Both the position numbers and the translations under genes were made by a program. The notes under the pieces are model-generated. The model saw only the letters and a program-made list of their open reading frames with translations. It had not been told where the DNA came from and did no database searches. A DNA stretch of 64,000 nucleotides from Candidatus Ozemobacteraceae bacterium (GTDB lineage Bacteria; Muiribacteriota; Ozemobacteria; Ozemobacterales; Ozemobacteraceae): NCBI GenBank assembly GCA_035373905.1, contig DAOSOK010000029.1:1-64000 (forward strand), read 5' to 3'. Each line of letters opens with the position of its first letter. Within the stretch, counting starts at the first letter, position 1. Below, piece by piece: positions 1 to 8,368 of this stretch.

Positions 1-36
1 CTCAGGGCGAACGGGTGGCTTTCATTCTGCAGGAAT
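1..36 (+). repeat. Partial palindromic intergenic repeat, right end
   Basis: The window opens inside a copy of the dispersed intergenic repeat. It shows the CTCAGGGCGAACGG arm followed by the flank TTTCATTCTGCAGG. The same flank follows the copy near 19860 and, in weaker form, the one near 4400. The left part lies outside the window. Confidence 0.6.
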
Positions 37-86
37 CAATAACATATGAGACGAGGAGTAACCGGTCACGTCCCCGGGGCTTCAGC

Positions 87-1523
87 TTATTTCCGAGAGG
101 CGTTTTCCTGGTATTCGTCGTCGGTATTGAGGGACCAGACGTCGGCTTCGGGCGCCACGCCGACGAATTTTCGCGCAGCCGTCAGGCCGGTGGCAATCGA
201 ATGGTCCATGTTGTTGTATTTGTACAGGCCCGCCCGGCCGACGCAGGAGAGGTTCTCGAGGCCGGATGCGAAGGTTTTCACCTTCTCGTATGCCTCCTGG
301 AAGCCAAGGAAATACGTCGGGTAGCTTTCGGTCTCGCGCGTGACGAAGCTTCCGAGAATCCGTTCAGGGCGCAGGAGGTTCATCATCGCGAGTTCGCCGG
401 CGGCGAGGGTCTTGAGTTCGTCGTCCGGGCGGTTCCACAGATCGTCGCCCCTGAACGCGAAATACTCGATGCTGATCACGCTCGTGCCGGGCCTTGCGGC
501 CATGCGAGGACTGAAGTTGTTGAAGTTCGCCATGCGGGCCATGCGGACCTCGGGGGCGTGAACGTAGATCCACTGGTCGGGAAAGAGATCCGTCCCCTCC
601 GCTACAATATTAACCGTTATATGATCTCGGTAATACAACGTATCGATCGCCCGGCGCACGTCTTCGGGAACCGCCGGCTCGAGCATGCCGAGCATCAGCG
701 TCAACGGGATACCGGTGAACACGTGCCCGGGGCTCACGACAAGCGTGGTTCCGTCGGCCGCGCGGGCCTCGATCTCCGTGACGCGCATCCCTTCCCGGCG
801 GATTTTCGTCACATCCGTTTTCAGGAGGAGTTCCCGCCGGGCGCCGGATGCGCGCTCCCACATGCGCTCGTACATCATGCCGGCGCCAAGCAACGGGTAA
901 TCGAACTCGTCGACGAGGGTTTTCGCCTGCACCCGCTGCTTGAACAGGGCGTTCGTGACGACCGTCTTCAGGTCGATGCCCTTGATGCGCTGGGAGGCCC
1001 ACTCGGCGCCGATCTCGCGGCAGGGAATCCCCCAGACCTTTTCGGTGTAAGTCTTGAAGAACGTCTCGTACAGTTTCGTTCCGAATCGGCCCGAGACCCA
1101 CTCTTCGAAGGTCTTCGCCTCGCCTTTCGCCCCCCGGAACTGCGAGGCGGCATAGGAGAGCATCGACGTCACGGATTCCCGAAGGCCCAGATTGCGAAGG
1201 GCATCGACGGCTTCGAGCGGGTATCTGAACAGTTTCTTTTTGTAGAAGATGCGCGTCAAGCGCTGAACCGGCAGGAACTCGTCGCCGAGCAACTCGTGCC
1301 AGAGGGCATTGATCTCGCGGCTTGCGGTGAAAAAGCGGTGAGGGCCGACGTCGAACCGGTTCCCATCGAAAACCTCCGTGCGCGAGAGGCCTCCGGGGAT
1401 GGGGTGCCTGTCGAGCAGCAGCAGTTCGTCGCGACCGTGGCGGGCCAGTTCCAGCGCAGCGGCAAGCCCGGCCGGGCCTGCGCCGAGAATGGCAATTTCG
1501 GTCGATCGTCGGGAAACGTTCAT
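87..1523 (-). CDS. FAD-dependent amine-oxidase/UDP-galactopyranose-mutase-like protein
   Basis: This 478-residue cytoplasmic flavoprotein begins with a Rossmann dinucleotide fold (GAGPAG at residues 14-19). The glycine-rich FAD motif GGLSRTEVF and the DVGPHRFF segment follow. The C-terminus has the FAD-closing segment GLYKYNNMDHSIATG, as in the protoporphyrinogen-oxidase and UDP-galactopyranose-mutase branch (COG1232-like). Homologues often sit with polysaccharide or lipid-sugar genes, but none is visible here, so the substrate is unknown. Its ATG overlaps the stop of the upstream exported-protein gene by four bases, so the two are probably translated together. The length is normal and nothing appears broken. 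Oxidoreductase class is fairly certain; the exact reaction is not. Confidence 0.8.
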   Translation of the reverse strand: MNVSRRSTEIAILGAGPAGLAAALELARHGRDELLLLDRHPIPGGLSRTEVFDGNRFDVGPHRFFTASREINALWHELLGDEFLPVQRLTRIFYKKKLFRYPLEAVDALRNLGLRESVTSMLSYAASQFRGAKGEAKTFEEWVSGRFGTKLYETFFKTYTEKVWGIPCREIGAEWASQRIKGIDLKTVVTNALFKQRVQAKTLVDEFDYPLLGAGMMYERMWERASGARRELLLKTDVTKIRREGMRVTEIEARAADGTTLVVSPGHVFTGIPLTLMLGMLEPAVPEDVRRAIDTLYYRDHITVNIVAEGTDLFPDQWIYVHAPEVRMARMANFNNFSPRMAARPGTSVISIEYFAFRGDDLWNRPDDELKTLAAGELAMMNLLRPERILGSFVTRETESYPTYFLGFQEAYEKVKTFASGLENLSCVGRAGLYKYNNMDHSIATGLTAARKFVGVAPEADVWSLNTDDEYQENASRK

Positions 1524-2407
1524 GGCCGGCTCATGAATTCACTGCGAATGCGCTGTTCGAGGCCGACATGGTTACCGCCGCCGAAATCGAGCTTCGACCG
1601 GGAAACCGATTCGGAATGCTGCGGGATTCCGTCGGACAAGCGGACCCGGATCTTCCCTTCGGCAGTCCCGTTGATGGAGGCGGCGCCCGGACTGGCGGGC
1701 GGCAAGCTCACGAGCTGCGTCTCGAACGTAATGTCGGCCACCCCCGCGGTCCGGTCGACGGAGGCCAGCGTGAACGTCGCAAGGGACTGGCAATCGACCG
1801 TTTCGCTGTTCGGATCGGGCGATACGGGAATGACATGGGAAGCGACCCAGGAATCGCCTGGACAGACGCGCCCTTCAGGATATTCGAGAAGGGAGACCTC
1901 ATAGAATTTCCTGAATTTCTCCGGCACGCCCTCGGCGGATGCAATTACGCACTTACTGTCCAGCGTCAGCCGCACGGGGTAACCGGGCGCAGGAAGTCCG
2001 CTCGCGAACAACGTTTCCGTGATCTGCTCCTGCGAGATGTCCTTGTTCGCAGCCCCGGGTTCGTAATAGGCCATCGAGGCGGTATGCGCCGTCAGAGTCT
2101 GAATGACGGCATTCCCGATACCGGGGCCAGTCTCTGAGTCCCCGCCGAGCGTCATGAGGCCCATCAGGGTCGTCTTCGGGATCAGCAGCATGTCTACTTC
2201 CATCCGCGACTGCACCTCGATCGAAAACGAGCTGACGCTGAATAAGGCCGGAGAAAGTCTCAACAGCAGGGTTTCCGTCGCTCCAGACGGAACCGAAAGA
2301 CCGTCCGAGGCGAAACACGCGCCGGCACCGAGGCACCAGATCACCGCAAGGACAGTTTCAACCGCTAGTCGAAATGATTTCACTGGTGAACGTCTCCCAT
2401 TTTTCAT
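1520..2407 (-). CDS. Exported hypothetical protein
   Basis: I do not recognise the family of this 295-residue protein. After a basic start (KNGRRSPVKSFR) there is a hydrophobic stretch around residues 15-33, ending in a plausible signal-peptidase site near ACFASDG. The rest is soluble, rich in Ser, Thr, Val and Glu, and looks like beta-sandwich material. It carries repeated phrases such as FSIEVQSRMEVDMLL and GTAEGKIRVRLSDG, reminiscent of small secreted proteins like DUF6263, but that is only a resemblance. It is the first gene of a two-gene unit with the flavoprotein (4-base ATGA overlap), which suggests a shared, possibly envelope-related, role. Confidence 0.65.
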   Translation of the reverse strand: MKNGRRSPVKSFRLAVETVLAVIWCLGAGACFASDGLSVPSGATETLLLRLSPALFSVSSFSIEVQSRMEVDMLLIPKTTLMGLMTLGGDSETGPGIGNAVIQTLTAHTASMAYYEPGAANKDISQEQITETLFASGLPAPGYPVRLTLDSKCVIASAEGVPEKFRKFYEVSLLEYPEGRVCPGDSWVASHVIPVSPDPNSETVDCQSLATFTLASVDRTAGVADITFETQLVSLPPASPGAASINGTAEGKIRVRLSDGIPQHSESVSRSKLDFGGGNHVGLEQRIRSEFMSRP

Positions 2408-2504
2408 CTGAAGAAAAGAAGCATACCAATTTTTCGCACGCTCCGCGAATCATTTCTCCCGACCGATTCCTGCTCGTCTCACGAGTTATTGAGTCCTGCA
2501 TATC

Positions 2505-2612
2505 AAAACCAGCTTCGCGTCTCCATTCGTGCTGAGCTTGTCGAAGCACGAACAGCCACTTGCCGATGGTTCCTCATTTCGCCCTTCGACAGGCTCAGGG
2601 GGAACGGGGTCA
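2505..2612 (+). repeat. Palindromic intergenic repeat, full copy
   Basis: The copy has a perfect 8-base inverted repeat TTCGTGCT/AGCACGAA (2526-2552) around GAGCTTGTCGA, then a second arm GCCCTTCGACAGGCTCAGG at 2581-2599. Its left flank (AAAACCAGCTTC...) resembles the left flanks of the copies near 4310 and 19780. That points to a defined element of about 110 bases rather than a bare hairpin. Confidence 0.7.
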
Positions 2613-2677
2613 TCATTCGATGCGGATACAATATATATTACACTTGATACGAGTCGCCCAACATATGAAACTCATAG

Positions 2678-2950
2678 TCATAGCATTCCGGGCAGGACCT
2701 CATGGTTCTGGCGCAGTCGCAGGGCGGAAAATTCGCCAGGGTGAGATCGAACGTCGCCCCCAGGAGTTCGGCTCGTGCCCTTTCCCTCACCTCCGCCCAC
2801 GACGGCGGACACCGTTACGATCGCCCACGCCGTTCTCGGACTGATCCCTGGCGGCATTGCCCTGAGGAGGAAGCCGTTCATTCCGACCGGGTGCAGGGTA
2901 TCGACCTGTTCAGCCTTGCCTGCCACGATCTTCGCCGTGACACGCGACAA
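2678..2950 (-). CDS. Possible small hypothetical protein (uncertain)
   Basis: Downstream of the DUF2877 gene, this frame stays open for 90 codons and ends TGA at 2678. It has GC-rich third positions like its neighbours and reads as plausible protein (KIVAGKAEQVDTLHPVGMNG, later GGDVRSHPGEFSALRLRQ). The only early start is a TTG at 2950, just past the DUF2877 stop. The frame also runs upstream inside DUF2877, so it could equally be a shadow, or a frameshifted tail of that gene. I see no domain. If it is not a gene, 2408-2951 holds only the repeat above. Confidence 0.3.
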   Translation of the reverse strand: MSRVTAKIVAGKAEQVDTLHPVGMNGFLLRAMPPGISPRTAWAIVTVSAVVGGGEGKGTSRTPGGDVRSHPGEFSALRLRQNHEVLPGML

Positions 2951-2951
2951 C

Positions 2952-3794
2952 TCATTCCCGCGCAGATTCCCCCGGGGAATACGATTTCGGCACGCCGGCC
3001 TCGAGCCTGAGGCAGACGCCAGCGAGAAGGTCGGTTCCGGATGTGTGCCCGATGCCGGCGACGCGCAACACGTCGGCGGAGCGGCATGTTCTGCCCGCCA
3101 GCGAGGCGAGAAACCGCTCGACGAGGAGAGAAGATCGGCCTCGCTCGGCGAAACGCAGTTGCCAGATGCTCTGGATTGTCGTCTTCCCAGCAAGGCGCTC
3201 GATCAGGTTCGATGCCGGCGCGATCAGCTCGCCGCCAAAGAATCTGTCGGCCAGGAGGGCTCCGCAACAGAAGTCGTCCCAGGCGGGAGTGAGCCCGGCT
3301 CCGCCGCCGAACCAGCCTTCGACGCCGGCGAGATCCGCAGCACCCCGTGCGAGGGCCTCCCTGAGATGCGAAACGGGCGCCAGGAACTCGGTATCCTCTC
3401 CTTCGAGAAACGCTTCTCCAACGTGTGAACGTCTGCCGCAGAGCCTGAGCGCCTTCCGTATCGCGGCGGCGATTTCGGCCTCACGCGCAGGCGAAAGCCG
3501 TCGTTCGACGAGCGCGGGTGCCGGCAGGGATTCGCCCCAGGCAGACTCCGACCTGCCGATGCGGAGTCCCGATGCGTCCGCGACGACCGGCATGCCGGGC
3601 TCGAGCATCGCGAAGAGGGAGTCTTCGATTCTGATCGCCAAGGGGTGCAGATACGCCTCCTCGGTCATCAGCGTGAGAAGGAACCCGTCGCACGGGACAT
3701 CTGCCGCGCGACGAAAGACCGCACCCACGCGGCCCGCAAGAGGAAAGGCCGACTCCGCAACGAAGTCGGCCCGTCTCGCGCACGTCGGCGCCAC
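2952..3794 (-). CDS. DUF2877 protein, AllH-like (oxamate carbamoyltransferase-associated)
   Basis: This 280-residue soluble protein starts at a GTG. It carries the DUF2877 signature GGGAGLTPAWDDFCCGALLA in its middle and IGHTSGTDLLAGV near the C-terminus. In E. coli the DUF2877 protein YlbF/AllH is encoded with FdrA/AllF and the DUF1116 protein YlbE/AllG, and the three are reported to form oxamate carbamoyltransferase. Here the DUF2877 gene is separated from fdrA and DUF1116 (14.8-17.8 kb) by the molybdenum hydroxylase and a giant cyclase, and lies on the opposite strand. The shared pathway is therefore an inference from family co-occurrence. It follows the nickel superoxide dismutase gene by 24 bases on the same strand. 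Confidence 0.75.
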   Translation of the reverse strand: MAPTCARRADFVAESAFPLAGRVGAVFRRAADVPCDGFLLTLMTEEAYLHPLAIRIEDSLFAMLEPGMPVVADASGLRIGRSESAWGESLPAPALVERRLSPAREAEIAAAIRKALRLCGRRSHVGEAFLEGEDTEFLAPVSHLREALARGAADLAGVEGWFGGGAGLTPAWDDFCCGALLADRFFGGELIAPASNLIERLAGKTTIQSIWQLRFAERGRSSLLVERFLASLAGRTCRSADVLRVAGIGHTSGTDLLAGVCLRLEAGVPKSYSPGESARE

Positions 3795-3818
3795 GATCAG
3801 TTCAGCGCCTTGTCGTCA

Positions 3819-4262
3819 CTACTTCGAGAAGTACAGCGCACGGAACTCCTTTGCGAGTGTCCTGAGGTTTTCGACGTTCTTCAGGTCGGTGGTCTGTTTG
3901 CATTTCATCGCGGCGATCAGCATCTGGTGAAGAATCGCTATGCGCTTGTCATACTGCTTGTCCTCGGGTTTCACCCGTTGGGTCATGAAGTAGTAGGTGA
4001 CGATCTCGCTCAGCTCGTCGGCATGCTGGTCCTTGTTGTTCACCCAGCGGACGATCTGGTTGTAGTCGGTTTCCTTCGCCTTTCCCAGCTCGATGACGAG
4101 ATTCATCGACTTTTCGATCGTGCCGATATGCTCTTCGATCAGATTCATCCGAAGCTCGTCATCATAGATGCCGCACGGGATCTGGCAGTGGGCCGAAACC
4201 GGCGCGCCCGAGGCCAGCGCGAACGAGAAGATCGCCAACAGACACACGAGAACCCTCTTCAT
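3819..4262 (-). CDS. sodN: Exported nickel superoxide dismutase
   Basis: This 147-residue precursor removes superoxide with a nickel centre. After a classical Sec signal peptide (KRVLVCLLAIFSFALASG, predicted cut VSA/H after residue 24) the mature protein would begin HCQIPCGIY. That is the nickel-hook sequence of NiSOD: His1, Cys2 and Cys6 bind nickel. Further on, RWVNNKDQHADELSEIVTYYF matches the family's helical core, and the mature length (about 123) fits known NiSOD. I chose the ATG at 4262 because AAAGGAGAT precedes it; an upstream in-frame start at 4328 would bury the signal peptide. NiSOD usually needs a SodX-type protease to free His1. No such gene is in view, and signal peptidase may do that job here. 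Confidence 0.88.
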   Translation of the reverse strand: MKRVLVCLLAIFSFALASGAPVSAHCQIPCGIYDDELRMNLIEEHIGTIEKSMNLVIELGKAKETDYNQIVRWVNNKDQHADELSEIVTYYFMTQRVKPEDKQYDKRIAILHQMLIAAMKCKQTTDLKNVENLRTLAKEFRALYFSK

Positions 4263-4304
4263 AGTATCTCCTTTATATTTTGAATGATATTTCATTTTTG
4301 CACG

Positions 4305-4440
4305 ACAAAGCCAATTGTACGTTCCCATTCGTGCTGAGCCTTTCGAAGCACGAGAATGCTCTCTCCTCCGTCGGCAGGATCAGGACAGGCTTCGACAAGC
4401 GCAGGGCGAACGGGCGTTTTCATTCTGCGAAACTCAACCG
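4305..4440 (+). repeat. Palindromic intergenic repeat, diverged full copy
   Basis: CATTCGTGCTGAGCC / TTTCGAAGCACGAG is followed by a second arm GGCTTCGACAAGCGCAGGG and the right flank GTTTTCATTCTGC. It lies upstream of sodN and downstream of the molybdenum-hydroxylase operon, so it could affect either transcript end. Confidence 0.65.
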
Positions 4441-4500
4441 TAAAAGACCGGACGGTCAGGCGCCGCCCCTTCATCGGGGGCGACGCCCTCAGTGATCAGA

Positions 4501-6903
4501 TCACTTTTTCTTTTTCTGGACGGACGGAACGGTGGCGACCTTCTTTTTCCCGTGAAGGGCGCGCCAGACGTCCTCGACCCGGATGGGCATGTGGCTCAGG
4601 TCGGCGCCGCACGCGTTCTGGATCGAGTTGCCGAGAGCGCCGCCGATCGCGATCATCGGGTGCTCGCCGACGCCGCGCGCGCCGTAGGGGCCGTCGACCT
4701 GAGTCGTCTCGATCGAGAAGCACTCCATCTCTTCGGGCAGGTCGAGCGAGGTCGGGATCTTGTTGTCGGTAAACGACGGGTTGAGAAGCCGGCCGGCCGC
4801 ATCGTAGATGTAGCCTTCGCACATCGCAGTGCCGAGGCCTTGCATCACGCCGCCAATGATCTGGCCGCGCACGCAGACGGGGTTGATGGCCCGGCCGCAA
4901 TCGAACGCCGAGGCAATCTTCAGCACGTCGTATCTGCCGGTCTTCTCGTCGACGGCGACGATCATCCCGTGCGCGCCGTAGGTCCAGTCGAGGGCGGGCT
5001 TCCCCTGGCCCGTCGCCTTGTCGAGAAACGTCAGGCCCTGGGCGATATATCGGCCGACCCCGACGAGCGGACCGCCGACGCCGTTACCGTTCGGATACGC
5101 ATAACCGACAGACATCGACTTGAACGTGACGAACTGGTCGGGATGATGTTTCAGGAAGACCTTTTCATGGTCGTGATCGAGATCGCAGACGTTGGCCCGA
5201 AGCACCTGGGCGGCGCACTCGTAGGCCTTCGCCAGGAGATCCTTCGCGGCGAGGATGCAGGCGTTCCCGGACAGGACGAGGCCCTTTGAGGCGACGGTCT
5301 GCCAGTCGTACGGGTCGTGGTCGGTATCCTTTTCCATCGGCAGGCGAACCATCGAGACCGGGAATTTGAGCGCCTCGGCGACGATCTGCACGAGCGAGGT
5401 GTAGGTGCCAGCGCCGATCTCGGTCAGCGACAGGCTGACATTCACGGTGCCGTCCTCGTTCATCTTGAGGATCGCGCAGGTGCCGGTGAACGACGGCATC
5501 GCGGGGGCCTTGTGGAGCCCGACGACGGCCTTGCCGATCTTCAGCCCCTCCTTCTGCATGCGTGCCTTCTCGGCGGGCGTGATCTTCCCGTAATGTATAG
5601 CTTTCGCTACAGTCTCGAGGCACTTCGAGACGTTGCCGGTATGGTCGGTGATCTTCTCGCCGGTGATGGTCACGGAGCCCGGCTTCAGGGCGTTGGCCAG
5701 CCGGAACGAGAGCGGGTCCATGCCGATCGTGCGGGCGCACAGGTCCATGTGGCGTTCGAGTCCCCATGAGAACTCGACGTGGCCGAAGCCGCGATACGCG
5801 GTTCCCCAGGGTTTGTTCGTGTACATCGTATAGGCGTCGACCCAGGCGTTGGGATACTCGTACGGCCCGCCGGCCGAGTACCCCGAGGCGCGCGTAACGT
5901 TCACGGCGTAGTCGGCGTAGGCGCCGGCGTCCCAGTACATCGTCATCTTCTGGGCGACGATTTTTCCGTCCTTCCTCACGCCGGTCTTGATGTTGTAGGT
6001 GAGGCCGGAGCGGCACGGAAGCAGGCTGAACTCCTCCTCGCGCGTCGCCGTGATCTTCACGAACCGGCCGCCCGCCGCCCGGGAAAGGCAGCTCGCGAGA
6101 GGCTCGAGATGGATGCCGGCCTTTCCGCCGAAGCCGCCGCCGACGTAGGGAATAATGACCCGTATATTATTGTGCGGGATCTTGAACGAGTAGGCGAACA
6201 GGTTCCGGACGGTGAAGGGCGATTGGGCCGAGGTGTAGATCGTGACGCGGTCCTTCACTTCCCAGCGGCAGACGCAGACGTGGGTCTCCATCGGCACGTG
6301 CTGGACGTTCGGGTTCGTGTATTCGCGTTCGATGACGTAATCGGCATCCTTGAACCCCTGTTCGACGTCGCCCTTGCGCAGCTTCGTGTGGTTCGCGATG
6401 TTCGTTCCGGGAACCGGCGTGAAGGCGGCTTCGACGAACGAGTAGTCCTTGAGATCGGGGTGGACGAGCGGCGCCTTTTTGTCGAGGGCCTTCTTCGGGT
6501 CAAGCACGGCCTCGAGAGGCTCGTATTCGATCTCGATCAGCCGGGCCGCTTCCTCTGCCAGCTCGGGCGTCTCGGCGGCGACGGCGGCGACGGCCTCGCC
6601 GAAGTGTCGCACGACATCCTTGGCGAGGATGTATTTGTCGACGATATACAGGCCGACGCGGTAATCGAGATCCTTCCCGGTCAGGACGGCGTGAACGCCG
6701 GTCAGTTTCGCGGCTTTCGCCGTGTTGATGCGCTTGATGCGGGCGCGCGCGTGGGGGCTGCGCACGACTTTTCCATACAGCATGCCGGGCATCACGAGAT
6801 CGCCCGTGTAGAGCGCGGCGCCGGTCAGCTTCTCGACAGTATCGATGCGGCCGAAATCGCGGCCGACGGTTTTGAGGTCCTTGTGCGGCACGTCATGAAA
6901 CAC
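4501..6903 (-). CDS. Molybdenum hydroxylase large subunit (xanthine dehydrogenase family)
   Basis: This 800-residue molybdopterin-binding catalytic subunit has the VGRDFGRIDTVEKLTGAALY N-terminus and the YVGGGFGGKAG and AYRGFGHVEFSW cofactor loops. The GARGVGEHP motif is present, and its Glu (about residue 747) is the proton-abstracting base of the family. It would hydroxylate a carbon next to nitrogen, as in purines, nicotinate or other N-heterocycles, or oxidise an aldehyde. It starts at GTG 6903, overlapping the end of the Fe-S gene by 11 bases, with GGAGGAA upstream. It ends in a lysine-rich tail. The co-located fdrA/DUF1116/DUF2877 genes favour a purine or ureide substrate, but sequence alone cannot settle that. 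Confidence 0.88.
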   Translation of the reverse strand: MFHDVPHKDLKTVGRDFGRIDTVEKLTGAALYTGDLVMPGMLYGKVVRSPHARARIKRINTAKAAKLTGVHAVLTGKDLDYRVGLYIVDKYILAKDVVRHFGEAVAAVAAETPELAEEAARLIEIEYEPLEAVLDPKKALDKKAPLVHPDLKDYSFVEAAFTPVPGTNIANHTKLRKGDVEQGFKDADYVIEREYTNPNVQHVPMETHVCVCRWEVKDRVTIYTSAQSPFTVRNLFAYSFKIPHNNIRVIIPYVGGGFGGKAGIHLEPLASCLSRAAGGRFVKITATREEEFSLLPCRSGLTYNIKTGVRKDGKIVAQKMTMYWDAGAYADYAVNVTRASGYSAGGPYEYPNAWVDAYTMYTNKPWGTAYRGFGHVEFSWGLERHMDLCARTIGMDPLSFRLANALKPGSVTITGEKITDHTGNVSKCLETVAKAIHYGKITPAEKARMQKEGLKIGKAVVGLHKAPAMPSFTGTCAILKMNEDGTVNVSLSLTEIGAGTYTSLVQIVAEALKFPVSMVRLPMEKDTDHDPYDWQTVASKGLVLSGNACILAAKDLLAKAYECAAQVLRANVCDLDHDHEKVFLKHHPDQFVTFKSMSVGYAYPNGNGVGGPLVGVGRYIAQGLTFLDKATGQGKPALDWTYGAHGMIVAVDEKTGRYDVLKIASAFDCGRAINPVCVRGQIIGGVMQGLGTAMCEGYIYDAAGRLLNPSFTDNKIPTSLDLPEEMECFSIETTQVDGPYGARGVGEHPMIAIGGALGNSIQNACGADLSHMPIRVEDVWRALHGKKKVATVPSVQKKKK

Positions 6904-7390
6904 GCTTCAGTTCCTCCTTCTTCTTCAGCTGGCCGGTGGCGTCCTGGACGGCCTCGATGATCTGGCGGTAGCCGGTGCAGCGGCAGAAGTTGCCTTCGAT
7001 GGCCTCCTTGATCTGCTCTTCGGTCGGCTTCGGATGGACCTTCAGCAGGGACTTCACCGACATCAGCATGCCGGGCGTGCAGAAGCCGCACTGGACGGCG
7101 TGGTTCCGGTGGAAGGCGTCCTGGAGCTTGCTCAGCTTGCCGTTTTTCGCCTCTCCCTCGACCGTCTCGATCTCGGCTCCGTCGCACTCCGCGGCGAGCG
7201 CGAGGCAGGAGTTCACGGTCTTTCCGTTCAAGAGAACGGTGCATGCGCCGCACTCGCCGGCGCCGCAGCCTTCCTTCGTGCCCGTGAGGCCGATGTCATC
7301 GCGAATGAAGTGCAGCAGGCTGCGATGGCCCGGCACGTCGCGCTCGTACAGTTTTCCGTTGATCTTCACCTTGATTCTGTGCATCTGCAT
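6893..7390 (-). CDS. Molybdenum hydroxylase [2Fe-2S] subunit
   Basis: This 165-residue electron-transfer subunit carries two [2Fe-2S] clusters. The plant-type cluster uses Cys42, Cys47, Cys50 and Cys62 (GCGAGECGACTVLLNG). The second uses Cys101, Cys104, Cys136 and Cys138 (QCGFCTPGM and NFCRCTGY). Length and motif order are standard for the small subunit of three-subunit xanthine-dehydrogenase-type enzymes. I prefer ATG 7390, preceded by AAAGGA at a 9-base gap, over an in-frame GTG at 7417 that overlaps the stop of the FAD subunit gene. The gene order FAD, Fe-S, Mo on the minus strand forms one overlapping operon. Confidence 0.9.
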   Translation of the reverse strand: MQMHRIKVKINGKLYERDVPGHRSLLHFIRDDIGLTGTKEGCGAGECGACTVLLNGKTVNSCLALAAECDGAEIETVEGEAKNGKLSKLQDAFHRNHAVQCGFCTPGMLMSVKSLLKVHPKPTEEQIKEAIEGNFCRCTGYRQIIEAVQDATGQLKKKEELKRVS

Positions 7391-7413
7391 GTTGTTCGTT
7401 CCTTTGCCGATGC

Positions 7414-8229
7414 TCACTTGAGCGTTGCCATGAGTTTTTCGACGAAGGACTGGACCATCGCGAGACGGTATTCCTTCGAGGCGCGGATGTCGTCGATCGG
7501 CTTGACGGTTTTCAGGGCCTCGTCGACCACGGTCTTCACCGAGGCCGAGGCGGGCAGTTCCTTCAGCGCGATCGGGGTCGGGGCGCAGGAGCCGACACCG
7601 ACCCGGAGGGCTTTCGCCGTCTTCACCATCGCGACACTGACGACGGCCAGGTCGTGGCCCTTGATGCGCTTGAGTTTTTCCATCGCCCCGCGCGCGCCGG
7701 CCATGGCGGCCGGCACGATGATGCGCTGGACGACCTCGTCGGGCTGGCGCTGGGTCTTTTTCACGCCGGTGAAAAACTGCTCGAGCGGGATGATCCGGGT
7801 CTTCTTCTCGGAAGCGAGCTCGATCGAGGCCCCGTAGGCGAGCAGGGAACAGCCCATGTCGGCGCAGGGGGAAGCCGTGCAGAGGTTTCCGGCGATGGTG
7901 GCGCGGTTGCGGAGCTGCGGCGAGCCGATGTGCCCGGCCGCCTCGGCCAGCAGGGGGAACTTCGCCCTGACGGTCTTGTCGTTCATCAGCTCGACGCAGG
8001 TGACGGTCGCGCCGATGGAAAGGCCTTCCTTCGCGTCCCAGCGAATTTTTCTATATTCATCGACATATTTCACGTCGATGACGGCCTCCGGAACGTTGTG
8101 GCCGACGCGGATGTCGACCAGGAGATCGGTGCCGCCGGCCAGCAGTTTCGCGCGGGCGCCGAGCTTCTTCAGCGTCGAGAGAAGCTCCGTGCGGGTGCGC
8201 GGAGCAATGTATTCGAACTCGTGATGCAT
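7414..8229 (-). CDS. Molybdenum hydroxylase FAD-binding subunit
   Basis: This 271-residue medium subunit passes electrons from the iron-sulfur subunit to FAD and on to an acceptor. The FAD pyrophosphate-binding loop LLAGGTDLLVDIRVG lies near residue 30. The second FAD motif GSPQLRNRATIAGNLCTASP is near residue 105. The C-terminal CO-dehydrogenase-flavoprotein-like region completes the normal length. It is the first gene of the minus-strand operon and faces the giant cyclase gene across 139 bases that must hold both promoters. Confidence 0.9.
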   Translation of the reverse strand: MHHEFEYIAPRTRTELLSTLKKLGARAKLLAGGTDLLVDIRVGHNVPEAVIDVKYVDEYRKIRWDAKEGLSIGATVTCVELMNDKTVRAKFPLLAEAAGHIGSPQLRNRATIAGNLCTASPCADMGCSLLAYGASIELASEKKTRIIPLEQFFTGVKKTQRQPDEVVQRIIVPAAMAGARGAMEKLKRIKGHDLAVVSVAMVKTAKALRVGVGSCAPTPIALKELPASASVKTVVDEALKTVKPIDDIRASKEYRLAMVQSFVEKLMATLK

Positions 8230-8368
8230 TCACTACTCCTTCCCGGAATGTAATTCTCGTATGGGGAATTCTACGGGAGCCTCCTCACCATTGGCAAGTT
8301 TTCCCCGGGAAGGAGGTTCTCGCCGAGTTCTGGAATCCTTCGCCCTTTTCTGGTACCCTCGATCTCTG

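Noticed and set aside
15..1904. A 629-codon plus-strand open frame across the flavoprotein and exported-protein genes
   Set aside because: It is opposite two minus-strand genes with clear flavoprotein motifs and a signal peptide, and its translation shows no domain; GC-rich antisense frames stay open by chance.
5779..6960. A 393-codon plus-strand open frame
   Set aside because: It is antisense to the molybdenum-hydroxylase large subunit and shows no recognisable domain.
8261..8368. An upstream ATG at 8261 as the start of the giant cyclase
   Set aside because: The added 36 residues are poorly coding and lie in the promoter region for the divergent operon; ATG 8369 places the first membrane helix near the N-terminus.
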